Origin: a virus
Virus record (IMG/VR): IMGVR_UViG_3300020416_000058
Coordinates: 1-26,732 of that record
Strand: one strand, 5' to 3'
DNA length: 26,732 bases
In this document: in pieces, positions 5,209-12,549 of the stretch
How the letters are laid out: every line of letters starts with the position of its first letter
Numbering within the stretch: the stretch's first letter is position 1
The notes under the pieces: model-generated
Told to the model about the DNA's origin: nothing
Databases searched by the model: none
Seen by the model: the letters and a program-made list of their open reading frames with translations, nothing else
Program-made: the position numbers and the translations under genes

Positions 5209-5248
5209 GTATCTATTTTAATTAATTTTATATATTAGGAGGTAAATT

Positions 5249-5779
5249 ATGGGAATGGATGTATATGGTAATCAACCAAAAAATGAAGCTGGAGAGTATT
5301 TCAGAAATAATGTTTGGTGGTGGCGTCCTCTTTGGGACTTCGTCGCTTCTATTGATGAAATGTATTCAGAAGTAAAAAGTGCTAATCGCTTAATCTCTGA
5401 GGATATGTACCAAAGTGGTCATTGTAACGACGGCGTTGGTTTAGAAACTCAAGAAGATTGTGATGAGTTATTAAATCGTTTAGGTTGGGCTATTGAAGAA
5501 GGACTTGCCGACCATCAAGAGAAGCAATACTCTGAAATAGTTAAACAAGCCAAAGAGACAAACAAGTTTGTCGAAAAGGAGATGCAAGAGTTTCAAGATA
5601 AAATGAAAAAGAAACTCGGCAATGATGTTGTCCCTTATGATTATCCTAAAAAGGATAAAGCTAAATGGGATGCAATCTATAAAAAAAGAGATAATCGAGA
5701 GAGTTATCCTTTTACAATAGAAAATGTTGAGGAGTTTTGCGAGTTCTTAAAAAACTGTGGAGGGTTTAGGATTTGTTAA
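5249..5779 (+). CDS. Conserved phage hypothetical protein, MGMDVYG family (176 aa)
   Basis: The N-terminus MGMDVYGNQPKNEAGEYF followed by NNVWWWRPLWDF is a signature I recognise from many marine and other phages, where the function is unknown. Next comes a helical domain with LETQEDCDELLNRL (about residues 66-79), a charged coiled-coil-like stretch (about 95-125), and an FTIENVEEFCEFLKNCGGFRIC C-terminus. It has its own promoter, an AGGAGGT site and a terminator, so it is a single-gene unit. It is expected to be cytoplasmic. The family call is from memory. Confidence 0.85.
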   Translation: MGMDVYGNQPKNEAGEYFRNNVWWWRPLWDFVASIDEMYSEVKSANRLISEDMYQSGHCNDGVGLETQEDCDELLNRLGWAIEEGLADHQEKQYSEIVKQAKETNKFVEKEMQEFQDKMKKKLGNDVVPYDYPKKDKAKWDAIYKKRDNRESYPFTIENVEEFCEFLKNCGGFRIC

Positions 5780-5797
5780 ACCATCCTCCTATGGTGG

Positions 5798-5824
5798 AAA
5801 GGGCGACTTCGGTCGCCCTTTTTT
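5798..5824 (+). terminator. Rho-independent terminator with UUCG tetraloop
   Basis: AAAGGGCGAC (5798-5807) and GTCGCCCTTT form a 10-bp stem closed by a TTCG tetraloop, followed by a T run. A small ACCAT/ATGGT hairpin (5780-5795) with a CCTCCT loop lies immediately upstream. The TGGAAAGGGCG lead-in matches that of the terminator at 4534. Confidence 0.9.
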
Positions 5825-5984
5825 GTTTGTGCGTTTGCGAATTCCGATACGGTCGCCAGAACAAATGCGAGCTCAAAAATTATAGGCCTCTTAAATTTAT
5901 TTTTTTTAAAATAATAAATAGTGATCACCAAGTTCTGTAGGATCGGGAGGACTTAATTTTTTAATTTTCCAGGGTCTTAAGTGG

Positions 5985-6013
5985 TTGCACAAAATGTCTA
6001 AAAATGTTAAATT
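5985..6013 (+). promoter_or_regulatory. Sigma70-like promoter in the 5827-6045 intergenic stretch
   Basis: TTGCAC (5985-5990) and TAAATT (6008-6013) are 17 bp apart, with AAAAGGAGGTACAA before the ATG at 6046. The rest of the 5827-6045 gap has no credible gene. It contains TGCGA copies at 5833 and 5867, as in the other post-terminator gaps, and an AT-rich tract at about 5897-5925. Confidence 0.5.
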
Positions 6014-6045
6014 TATTACATAAATTAATCCAAAAGGAGGTACAA

Positions 6046-6441
6046 ATGGAAAATTTAAAACAACTAAAAGAAGCAGTTCTTAAAAGAGAAGAACTAAAAC
6101 AAGATGCTCATTACAAAAAGATTGACTCTTTAATTCGTCAGTGTGATGAAGTGATAAGAGCATTTACTAATGAGCAAAAGGAAATACTAAAACCCTTGGT
6201 AAGATTTACCAATAATGGTATTGCCATTTCTGAAACTCAGCGAAATAAAATATCTCAAAAGTATGGGATAGAATTAGTATCTGATAAAACTAAGTCGACA
6301 AATAGATTTGCTGTTCATAATCAAATTGGTAATTCAGAAAATGTCAAATACTATTTAAGTAAAAGAAAGCCAACTAAAGTGCCAACGCTTACTGCTAGTG
6401 GCTTTGCTATTTATCATGATAGTGATAAAAGCATCTTCTAA
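6046..6441 (+). CDS. Hypothetical protein (131 aa)
   Basis: The reading frame opens at 6004, but the AAGGAGGT site sits directly before the ATG at 6046, so MENLKQLKEAVLKREE is taken as the start. Residues 1-45 are a charged amphipathic helix, probably a coiled coil. The middle (FTNNGIAISETQRNKISQKYGIEL) looks helix-turn-helix-like, and the C-terminus is basic. No family recognised. Because it lies just upstream of the packaging genes, has a coiled coil and a possible DNA-binding part, it is a low-confidence candidate for the missing small terminase subunit. A regulator is equally possible. Confidence 0.78.
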   Translation: MENLKQLKEAVLKREELKQDAHYKKIDSLIRQCDEVIRAFTNEQKEILKPLVRFTNNGIAISETQRNKISQKYGIELVSDKTKSTNRFAVHNQIGNSENVKYYLSKRKPTKVPTLTASGFAIYHDSDKSIF

Positions 6442-6459
6442 AAAAAATAATTCCTTTGG

Positions 6460-6492
6460 AAAGCCCCTCGATTTTTGAGGGGCTTTTTTTTT
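6460..6492 (+). terminator. Rho-independent terminator
   Basis: AAGCCCCTC (6461-6469) and GAGGGGCTT (6477-6485) form a 9-bp stem with a 7-nt loop, followed by a nine-T run. It separates the small-gene region from the packaging and structural module. It shares the TGGAAAG lead-in with two other terminators. Confidence 0.92.
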
Positions 6493-6572
6493 GCACCCCC
6501 TCCCCCCCATAAATCGCGACGCGTTTTTTTTTCTATATATAAATAACAATCGATATGTATAATTACAAAAAA

Positions 6573-6602
6573 ATGAAAAAGGGACCCCTATCAAATCCAT
6601 GA
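6573..6602 (+). CDS. Possible 9-codon leader ORF coupled to the next gene
   Basis: ATG at 6573 opens a nine-codon frame (MKKGPLSNP) whose TGA (6600-6602) overlaps the ATG of the XF1762-type gene at 6599 as ATGA. The downstream gene has no clear ribosome-binding site of its own, so re-initiation after this mini-ORF could explain its translation. A plus-strand TATAAT at 6558-6563 lies only 9 nt upstream, so this may instead be chance. Confidence 0.25.
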   Translation: MKKGPLSNP

Positions 6603-7060
6603 AATTACAAGTAATACCTATATCTTTAAGGGAAGCAAACGAATTTGTTATTAACTTTCATAGACACTCTAAAAAGACTAGGGGTCACAAATATTCAATT
6701 GGGGCTTCAGATGGAGAAAATTTAGTAGGAGTTGCTATAGTAGGCAGACCAGTAGCCAGAAAATTAGATGATGGATTTACTGCTGAAGTATTAAGAGTAT
6801 GTGTAAAAGATGATTCTCCTAAAAATACTTGTTCTTTTTTGTACGGTAGAAGCTGGCGCATTTGGCAACAAATGGGTGGTAAAAGAATGATTACTTATAC
6901 TTTGCAAAAAGAATCTGGATCTTCTTTACGAGCAGTTGATTGGAAGATTGTAGGTGAAACTAAAGTTTGGAAAGAAGGAACTGGTTGGGCAACTAGACCA
7001 GGTAGAGAGTGGCAACCTATATACGGACAACAAAAGTTTAGATGGGAAGTACTTAAATGA
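6599..7060 (+). CDS. XF1762-family protein (GNAT-like fold), 153 aa
   Basis: The sequence shows the series I associate with XF1762-type phage and prophage proteins: LREANEFVINFHRH, then VGVAIVGRPVARKLDDG, EVLRVCV, CSFLYGRSWR, MITYTLQKESGSSLRAVDWK. The layout resembles a GNAT N-acyltransferase, with the V-A-I-V-GRP strand as the core and a region (about 75-110) where acetyl-CoA would lie. The substrate is unknown. It is 153 aa, complete. It precedes terL and overlaps it by ATGA, so both are probably transcribed together. Family call from memory; enzymatic activity unproven. Confidence 0.8.
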   Translation: MKLQVIPISLREANEFVINFHRHSKKTRGHKYSIGASDGENLVGVAIVGRPVARKLDDGFTAEVLRVCVKDDSPKNTCSFLYGRSWRIWQQMGGKRMITYTLQKESGSSLRAVDWKIVGETKVWKEGTGWATRPGREWQPIYGQQKFRWEVLK

Positions 7061-8514
7061 AATTAGATCACTTAAATGACGAGACGATAAAAGAAATCTT
7101 AATGATTCAAGATCGTCTGAAAGTTATAGATGCTAAATCAGAATCAAGAGACTCCTTTTTGGGCTACATAAAACACGTCTGGCCTGAGTTTATCGAAGGG
7201 GAACACCACCGATTATTCGCGCAAAAGCTAGAAGATGTTGCGAAAGGCAAAATTAAAAGATTAATTGTCAATATGCCACCCAGACATACCAAGTCTGAGT
7301 TCGCTTCAGTCTACTTTCCTTCTTGGTTTATGGGACTCAAACCAAATACCAAGATCATGCAGACCACGCACACTGCTGAATTATCTGTGAGATTTGGTAG
7401 AAAGGTTAGGAACCTTATGGATCAGAACGAATATAAACAACTATTTGATGATTTCGGTTTATCTGCTGATTCCAAATCAGCTGGGCGATGGGAAACCAAT
7501 AAAGGTGGCGAATACTTTGCGGCAGGTGTGGGTGGAGCTATTACTGGGCGTGGTGCCGACCTTTTGATTATTGATGACCCACATTCTGAACAAGATGCCA
7601 TGTCTCCTTCAGCATTGGAAAGCGCTTGGGAGTGGTATTCTTCTGGACCGCGACAAAGATTACAGCCGGGAGGCTCAATCGTAATCGTAATGACGCGTTG
7701 GAGTACCATCGATCTTACCGCTAAATTGATTAAACGTATGTCTGAAGATAGTGCTGACCAATGGGAAGTACTAGAGTTGCCAGCGATTATGGATTCTGGC
7801 AAACCACTTTGGCCTGAATATTGGAAGATCGAAGAATTGGAAGCTGTCAAAGCTTCTATTCCAGTAGCCAAGTGGAATGCTCAATACATGCAGAATCCAA
7901 CCAGTGAAGAGGGCGCAATCGTTAGACGAGAGTGGTGGAATATCTGGGAAGATGAAGAACCACCACCCGTTGATTATATTATTCAATCTTACGATACTGC
8001 TTTTTCAAAAAAAGAATCGGCTGACTATTCAGCGATTACTACTTGGGGTGTGTTTCGTCCGAGTGATGATGCCCCGGATTCAATAATTCTTTTAGATTCT
8101 AAAAAAGGTCGTTGGGATTTTCCAGAACTCAAAGGAATTGCCTACGACGAATACCAAATCTGGAGTCCCGACATGGTCTTGATTGAGGCTCAATCGAGCG
8201 GGACTCCTTTGACTCAAGAACTGAGAATGATGGGCATACCTGTAATTAACTTCCGACCCTCAAGAGGTAACGATAAAGTTACTAGAATGCACTCGGTCGC
8301 ACCGATGTTTGAATCAGGTATGGTTTGGGCGCCAGACATGAGCTTTGCCGAAGAACTTATCGAAGAATGTGCCGCCTTTCCATTTAGTGAACACGATGAC
8401 TTGGTGGATTCCATGACTCAAGCCTTGATGAGATTTAGACAAGGTAATTTCATATCGCTTGATTCAGATGAAGTTATGGAAGATAATGACTTCACGAATC
8501 GAATTTATTACTAG
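7057..8514 (+). CDS. terL: Terminase large subunit (TerL)
   Basis: This is the DNA-packaging motor. The ATPase domain has the Walker A-type MPPRHTKS (residues 73-80), Walker B DLLIIDDP (about 168-175) and a TRW coupling motif (213-215). The C-terminal RNase H-like nuclease has SYDTAFSKKESADYSA (first Asp at 313), LIEAQSSG (Glu 377) and HDDLVDS (Asp 447, 448 and 451). The 485-aa length and PPRHTKSE form fit the TIGR01630 / psiM2-type large terminases. It acts in the cytoplasm, docking on the portal of the procapsid. No small subunit is recognised next to it. Confidence 0.96.
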   Translation: MKLDHLNDETIKEILMIQDRLKVIDAKSESRDSFLGYIKHVWPEFIEGEHHRLFAQKLEDVAKGKIKRLIVNMPPRHTKSEFASVYFPSWFMGLKPNTKIMQTTHTAELSVRFGRKVRNLMDQNEYKQLFDDFGLSADSKSAGRWETNKGGEYFAAGVGGAITGRGADLLIIDDPHSEQDAMSPSALESAWEWYSSGPRQRLQPGGSIVIVMTRWSTIDLTAKLIKRMSEDSADQWEVLELPAIMDSGKPLWPEYWKIEELEAVKASIPVAKWNAQYMQNPTSEEGAIVRREWWNIWEDEEPPPVDYIIQSYDTAFSKKESADYSAITTWGVFRPSDDAPDSIILLDSKKGRWDFPELKGIAYDEYQIWSPDMVLIEAQSSGTPLTQELRMMGIPVINFRPSRGNDKVTRMHSVAPMFESGMVWAPDMSFAEELIEECAAFPFSEHDDLVDSMTQALMRFRQGNFISLDSDEVMEDNDFTNRIYY

Positions 8515-8527
8515 AGGAGTAAAGATT

Positions 8528-9007
8528 ATGCCAAGAAAAAGAGTAGGACCTGTAATTTCTGGAACGCCTTCAAAAGGATCAGTAGGTTCTTATAAAGGTC
8601 CGGGTAAAAAAACAAATACTAGGAAAACAACTCCTAAAAAAACAACTCCCAAAAAAACGCCAGTTAAAAAAACAGTAGCTAAGAAAACAACTCCTAGAAA
8701 ATTACCTGGAAGACTAGGTAAGATAGCGGCTCTTGGCACAGCCCTAGGCGCTGGAACTCTAGCTTTAATGCGTAGAAAAGATCCTACTTTCGGTGAAACT
8801 TTTAAAAAAGCTAGAAAAGAAAAAGGACCTAACTCAACTTTTACCTACAAAGGTAAAAAATACAGCACAGTTACTCAAGACCAAGTTAAAAAAGCTGGCT
8901 ATAAAACTTTGAGAGAATATCTAAATGCTGGTGGTAAAAAGAAAAAAACTGGTTTTAAAACTAAAAGAAGAAAAACTGGCGGGCCGCCTTTAAGACGTAG
9001 GAGATAA
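8528..9007 (+). CDS. Lysine-rich basic virion-type protein with histone H1-like repeats (159 aa)
   Basis: The start is set at 8528 (MPRKRVGPVISG) by the GAGGAG site 8-13 nt before it; an upstream frame inside terL is ignored. Residues about 28-59 carry KTTPKK-type repeats like the tail of histone H1 or bacterial H1-like proteins. A Gly/Ala/Leu hydrophobic segment follows (about 64-81), then FGETFKKARKEKG and FTYKGKKYST (about 88-113), a motif I have seen in marine phage virion proteins. The end is a basic RRRR tail. Likely binds DNA during packaging or inside the head; this is inferred from charge only. Confidence 0.82.
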   Translation: MPRKRVGPVISGTPSKGSVGSYKGPGKKTNTRKTTPKKTTPKKTPVKKTVAKKTTPRKLPGRLGKIAALGTALGAGTLALMRRKDPTFGETFKKARKEKGPNSTFTYKGKKYSTVTQDQVKKAGYKTLREYLNAGGKKKKTGFKTKRRKTGGPPLRRRR

Positions 9008-9009
9008 TT

Positions 9010-9243
9010 GTGGCAGCTAAAAAGATAATAAAAGTAGTCAAAAAAATTTTAAGAGATGATTACAAACCAAAGTTAAAAAACGAAAAGGAAGTCTATAGTA
9101 GAGTCAAACAAGATTATTCTGATGTAATTAAAAATTACGAAAAAACTCAAAAGAAAATACAAAGAAACAGAAAAGTAGCAGGCACTGTCGGCGGAGCAAC
9201 AGCTGCAACTGTAGTAGCGAGCAACGTCAAAGATAAAAAATAA
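9010..9243 (+). CDS. Small basic protein with GTG start (77 aa)
   Basis: The start is GTG at 9010, with AGGAGA upstream and only 2 nt after the previous stop. The N-terminus is amphipathic and basic (AAKKIIKVVKKILRDD). Residues about 20-55 form a charged helix, and about 57-71 are a small Gly/Ala/Val hydrophobic segment (VAGTVGGATAATVVAS) before KDKK. This could be a single weak transmembrane helix or a buried virion-internal segment. It is one of the basic proteins around the packaging genes. No family recognised. Confidence 0.72.
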   Translation: MAAKKIIKVVKKILRDDYKPKLKNEKEVYSRVKQDYSDVIKNYEKTQKKIQRNRKVAGTVGGATAATVVASNVKDKK

Positions 9244-9249
9244 TTTCTT

Positions 9250-9495
9250 ATGCCAAAGAAGATTGAGGATCTCTCTTACGAAGAGACCGTGGAGAAGATT
9301 ACCAATATCACAAGTTACTTAGAGAGAGATGATCTCAGTATTGATGAATCTATCGAAGCATTTTCCTACGGAGTAAAACTTAGCAACCATGCTAAAAAAT
9401 TGTTAAACTCTGCTGAAGATAAAATTAAAAAAGTCTTAGACAAGGAGCACGTAGATGACTCAAAAAAACTCAAAAGTAAAAATATATTTGACTGA
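9250..9495 (+). CDS. xseB: Exodeoxyribonuclease VII small subunit homologue (XseB), 81 aa
   Basis: The sequence follows the XseB pattern closely: SYEETVEKI, LERDDLSIDESIEAF, YGVKLSNHAKKLLNSAEDKIKKVL. It matches the E. coli protein's S.E, LE..DL..EE, F..GV.L and L..AE positions and its length (80 aa there, 81 here). XseB is a helical hairpin that assembles in several copies on XseA, the catalytic subunit, to form a single-strand exonuclease. No xseA is present in the window, so the product would act on the host's XseA or alone. There is no clear ribosome-binding site. Its last 41 nt overlap the next gene. Confidence 0.85.
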   Translation: MPKKIEDLSYEETVEKITNITSYLERDDLSIDESIEAFSYGVKLSNHAKKLLNSAEDKIKKVLDKEHVDDSKKLKSKNIFD

Positions 9496-9679
9496 GTTTA
9501 GAGTGCAGGGTGAGAACACAATTTACGAAGGACCTAATATATTTGCTAGTAGCTCGGAAATAGCAGAAAATATAGCGGAACAGATGGGAGTTACTGTAGT
9601 TGGGGAATTACAAGATATAATTTCTCTTTACGATGACTTGTACGAAATATTTGATAAAGATGAAAGAGTATTACACTAA
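9455..9679 (+). CDS. Conserved phage hypothetical protein (74 aa)
   Basis: The protein begins MTQKNSKVKIYLTEFRVQG and shows YEGPNIFASSSEIAENIAEQMGVTVVGELQDII, a pattern I recall from small marine phage proteins located between terminase and portal: a beta strand, then YxGP, then a helix and a VVGEL strand. Role unknown; it could be an accessory of the portal or packaging machinery. It starts with AAGGAGC inside the xseB end (41-nt overlap in another frame), and its stop overlaps the portal ATG as TAATG. Confidence 0.78.
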   Translation: MTQKNSKVKIYLTEFRVQGENTIYEGPNIFASSSEIAENIAEQMGVTVVGELQDIISLYDDLYEIFDKDERVLH

Positions 9680-12153
9680 TGGCAGATATAGATAAAGCGA
9701 TAGGTTCTGACGATCTAATAGATTTAGAAGTAGAGAATCAAGACAAAACAATTAACGTCGAAGTACCAGAAGACATCGAGATAGATTTATCTGTCTTCGA
9801 GCGTGGGGAAGATGGAACCCTAACCTTTGGTTCGGTGTTAACGCCAGATTTATCAGAACAATTCAATGACAACTTAGCTGAATACTTAGAGCAAGATGAG
9901 CTCGATGTTATTTACAGTGATTTAGTTGACGCCGTAGAAGCCGACAAATCCTCGCGACAAGGTTGGGAAGATACTTACAAGGAAGGTTTAGAAACTTTGG
10001 GAATGAATTATGAAGAAAGGTCACAACCTTTCGAGGGTGCCTCTGGCGTTATGCACCCACTATTAGCAGAATCGGTAACTCAGTTTCAAGCACAAGCTTA
10101 CAAAGAAATACTGCCATCAAATGGCCCAGTAAGAACTCAAGTAGTTGGTGCAAAAAATCCAGACAGTGAAGCACAAGCTGGTCGTGTTAGTGAGTTCATG
10201 AATTATCAATTGATGAATGTCATGGAAGAGTACGATACTGAAACAGATCAAATGTTATTTTATTTACCATTATCTGGTTCAGCATTTAGAAAAGTTTACT
10301 ACGATCAAAATTTAGGCCGTGCTGTTTCTAGATTTATTCCAGCAGAAGATTTAGTTGTGCCTTATGCCACAACTGATATTTATAGTGCTGGCAGAATTAC
10401 GCATATCGTTGATATGTCTATGAACGATATTAAAAAATTACAACAAGCTGGATTTTACCGAGATGTCGATATATCTGAATCAATGATAGTCGATACCGAT
10501 ACAGATTCTATTCAAGAAGAAATAGATGAATTGCAAGGTGTCGAACCTAGCTATGGCGAAAGCGATCAATGTGAACTTTATGAAGTACATACTGACTTAG
10601 ATATTCCAGGGTATGAAGATGTAGATGCTGAAGGTGAACCTACAGGAATTAAATTACCTTATGTGATTACGCTTTCAACTACTACTAACGAAGTATTATC
10701 GATTAGAAGAAACTACAGACAAAACGACCCATTGAAAAAACGCATAAATTATTTTGTGCATTATAAGTTTTTACCGGGTTTAGGTTTCTACGGATTTGGG
10801 TTAACTCACATGATTGGTGGGTTATCAAAAGCGTCAACATCTATTCTAAGACAATTGATAGATGCTGGTACATTGTCTAACTTACCAGCTGGTTTTAAAG
10901 CAAGAGGTATTCGTATCAGAAACGATGACCAACCGCTACAGCCGGGTGAGTTCAGAGACATGGATGCCCCTGGCGGGAGCTTACGAGATGCTTTTGTCCC
11001 ACTGCCATTTAAAGAGCCATCTGGCACTTTGCTTAATCTATTAGGTACCTTAGTAGATAGTGGCAGAAAATTTGCAGCTTTAGCTGAAATGCAAATTGGC
11101 GATGCTAACCAAAACATGCCAGTTGGTACTACCGTAGCTTTACTAGAGCGTGGTACCAAAGTCATGTCAGCAATCCATAAAAGATTGCATTCTTCACAAA
11201 GATTTGAATTTATTTTATTAGCCAAAGTATTCGCTGATTACTTACCACCAGAATATCCTTACATGAGTTCTGCTGGTGACGGCATGATTAAACAAATGGA
11301 CTTTGATGAACGCGTAGATGTACTACCAGTTTCAGATCCAAACATTTTCTCTATGAGTCAGCGTGTTATGTTGGCTAATGAAATATTACAAGTCGTAAAT
11401 TCAAACCCAGAGATTCATGGCATACAAGGTATGTATGAGGCGTATCGTAGAATGTATTCTGCTATGGGTGTGCAAAACATAGAACAGTTATTGCCACCAC
11501 CACCACAACCAATGCCAACTGACCCAGCAAGTGAAAACGCTTTGTTGATTAAAGGGCAACCTTGTCAAGCTTTCCCTGGGCAAGATCATGATGCACACAT
11601 CAACGTGCATATCTCATTAGTACAAACAAGTTCAGCAATGATTGAACCTATTATCATGACTAACATTCAAGCACATGTTTATCAACACGTAGCTTTACGT
11701 GCTGCAGAAATTGTGGACATGCAAAATATGCAAGACCCAGAGTTCATGCAAATACAACAAATGCTTATGTCAATGCCGCCAGAAATGGCTATGCAACAAC
11801 AACAAAAAATAGATGAAGCGATTGCAAAAGATGTAGCACAAATTCAAGCTGGATTGATGTCACAAATCAATATGGCATTTGTCCCGCCAGCCCCACCAGC
11901 AGACCCATTGGTAGCTTTACGTGATAAAGAATTAGATATTAAGGCTCAAGACGTAGAACGTAAGAGTCAAGAGTTTGCAGCTAGACAACAATTTGATGCT
12001 ATGCAAGCCATGAAACAACTAGAATTAGCTAGAGAAAAATTAAATGTTGCTCAAACGATTGCCGAGATGAAAGACGATTTAGGTCGTGATAGATTAGATT
12101 CTAGTAATAAAATTAAAAAAGCAGAATTGCTGATAAAGAATAGAGGAAATTAA
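9679..12153 (+). CDS. Portal protein (824 aa)
   Basis: A very large portal-type protein between the terminase and the capsid genes, with the start overlapping the previous stop. After an acidic N-terminus come the marks of the podovirus-type portals: SSRQGWEDTYKEGLETLGMNYEERSQPFEG (described by position, about residues 93-122), HPLLAESVTQFQAQAYKEI and a central SGSAFRKVYYDQ with FIPAEDLVVPYATTDI. The C-terminus is Gln/Met-rich coiled coil (about residues 680-824). A dodecameric ring at one capsid vertex is the known role of the family: it passes DNA in and out and docks TerL. Longer than many portals. Confidence 0.9.
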   Translation: MADIDKAIGSDDLIDLEVENQDKTINVEVPEDIEIDLSVFERGEDGTLTFGSVLTPDLSEQFNDNLAEYLEQDELDVIYSDLVDAVEADKSSRQGWEDTYKEGLETLGMNYEERSQPFEGASGVMHPLLAESVTQFQAQAYKEILPSNGPVRTQVVGAKNPDSEAQAGRVSEFMNYQLMNVMEEYDTETDQMLFYLPLSGSAFRKVYYDQNLGRAVSRFIPAEDLVVPYATTDIYSAGRITHIVDMSMNDIKKLQQAGFYRDVDISESMIVDTDTDSIQEEIDELQGVEPSYGESDQCELYEVHTDLDIPGYEDVDAEGEPTGIKLPYVITLSTTTNEVLSIRRNYRQNDPLKKRINYFVHYKFLPGLGFYGFGLTHMIGGLSKASTSILRQLIDAGTLSNLPAGFKARGIRIRNDDQPLQPGEFRDMDAPGGSLRDAFVPLPFKEPSGTLLNLLGTLVDSGRKFAALAEMQIGDANQNMPVGTTVALLERGTKVMSAIHKRLHSSQRFEFILLAKVFADYLPPEYPYMSSAGDGMIKQMDFDERVDVLPVSDPNIFSMSQRVMLANEILQVVNSNPEIHGIQGMYEAYRRMYSAMGVQNIEQLLPPPPQPMPTDPASENALLIKGQPCQAFPGQDHDAHINVHISLVQTSSAMIEPIIMTNIQAHVYQHVALRAAEIVDMQNMQDPEFMQIQQMLMSMPPEMAMQQQQKIDEAIAKDVAQIQAGLMSQINMAFVPPAPPADPLVALRDKELDIKAQDVERKSQEFAARQQFDAMQAMKQLELAREKLNVAQTIAEMKDDLGRDRLDSSNKIKKAELLIKNRGN

Positions 12154-12175
12154 TGAATGTGATAAGATTAAAAAC

Positions 12176-12215
12176 GCTAGGGCCTAGTTTTCAATCTTCT
12201 CCCCTCGGCCCTAGC
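12176..12215 (+). promoter_or_regulatory. Perfect 9-bp stem-loop between portal and the next gene
   Basis: GCTAGGGCC (12176-12184) pairs exactly with GGCCCTAGC (12207-12215) around a 22-nt pyrimidine-rich loop (it contains CTTCTCCCCTC). No T tract follows, so it is not a standard terminator. It sits 14 nt before the ATG at 12229, whose ribosome-binding site is weak, and could control translation or mark an RNA-processing point. Confidence 0.5.
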
Positions 12216-12228
12216 ACTTTAACGAGCT

Positions 12229-12549
12229 ATGGCAATCACTAGATCACAACTTAAAAAAACTACTAGAAAAAGTTCAAAGGGCAAAATGCCCTCAAAAAAT
12301 AAAAAGAATTTTAGACCTACTAAAAAAGGTGCAGGTATGACTGCAGCTGGAGTCAGAAAATATAGGAAGCTGAACCCCGGCTCTAAATTAAAAACTGCCG
12401 TAACTGGCAAGGTGAAGAAAGGTAGTAAAGCGGCTAAGAGACGTAAATCATTTTGTGCTAGATCAGCTGGACAAATGAAAAAGTTTCCTAAAGCAGCTAA
12501 GAATCCTAATTCAAGATTAAGACAAGCAAGACGAAGGTGGAAGTGTTAA
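12229..12549 (+). CDS. Basic DUF6321-type phage protein (106 aa)
   Basis: The core KKGAGMTAAGVRKYRKLNPGSKL...KKGSKAAKRRKSFCARSAGQMK is the signature I associate with DUF6321: AG.T..GV..YR..NPGSKL followed by GSKAAKRRKSFCAR and a C-terminal RRWKC. It is strongly basic throughout and has two conserved Cys (one in SFCAR, one in WKC), which may bind metal. The families are found in marine phages and large algal viruses, where the role is unknown. The charge suggests DNA binding inside the virion. Weak ribosome-binding site; follows the stem-loop at 12176. Confidence 0.82.
   Translation: MAITRSQLKKTTRKSSKGKMPSKNKKNFRPTKKGAGMTAAGVRKYRKLNPGSKLKTAVTGKVKKGSKAAKRRKSFCARSAGQMKKFPKAAKNPNSRLRQARRRWKC

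Noticed and set aside
6004-6045. Upstream start for the 131-aa gene
   Set aside because: The AAGGAGGT site lies directly before ATG 6046, and the upstream part overlaps the promoter -10 region.
8459-8527. Upstream start for the basic 159-aa protein inside terL
   Set aside because: The GAGGAG site points to ATG at 8528; the upstream part is the terL sequence in another frame.
10806-11225. Minus-strand frame inside the portal gene
   Set aside because: Antisense shadow of a well-supported gene.
12176-12215. Stem-loop as a terminator
   Set aside because: No T run follows on either strand, so it is listed as a regulatory stem-loop only.
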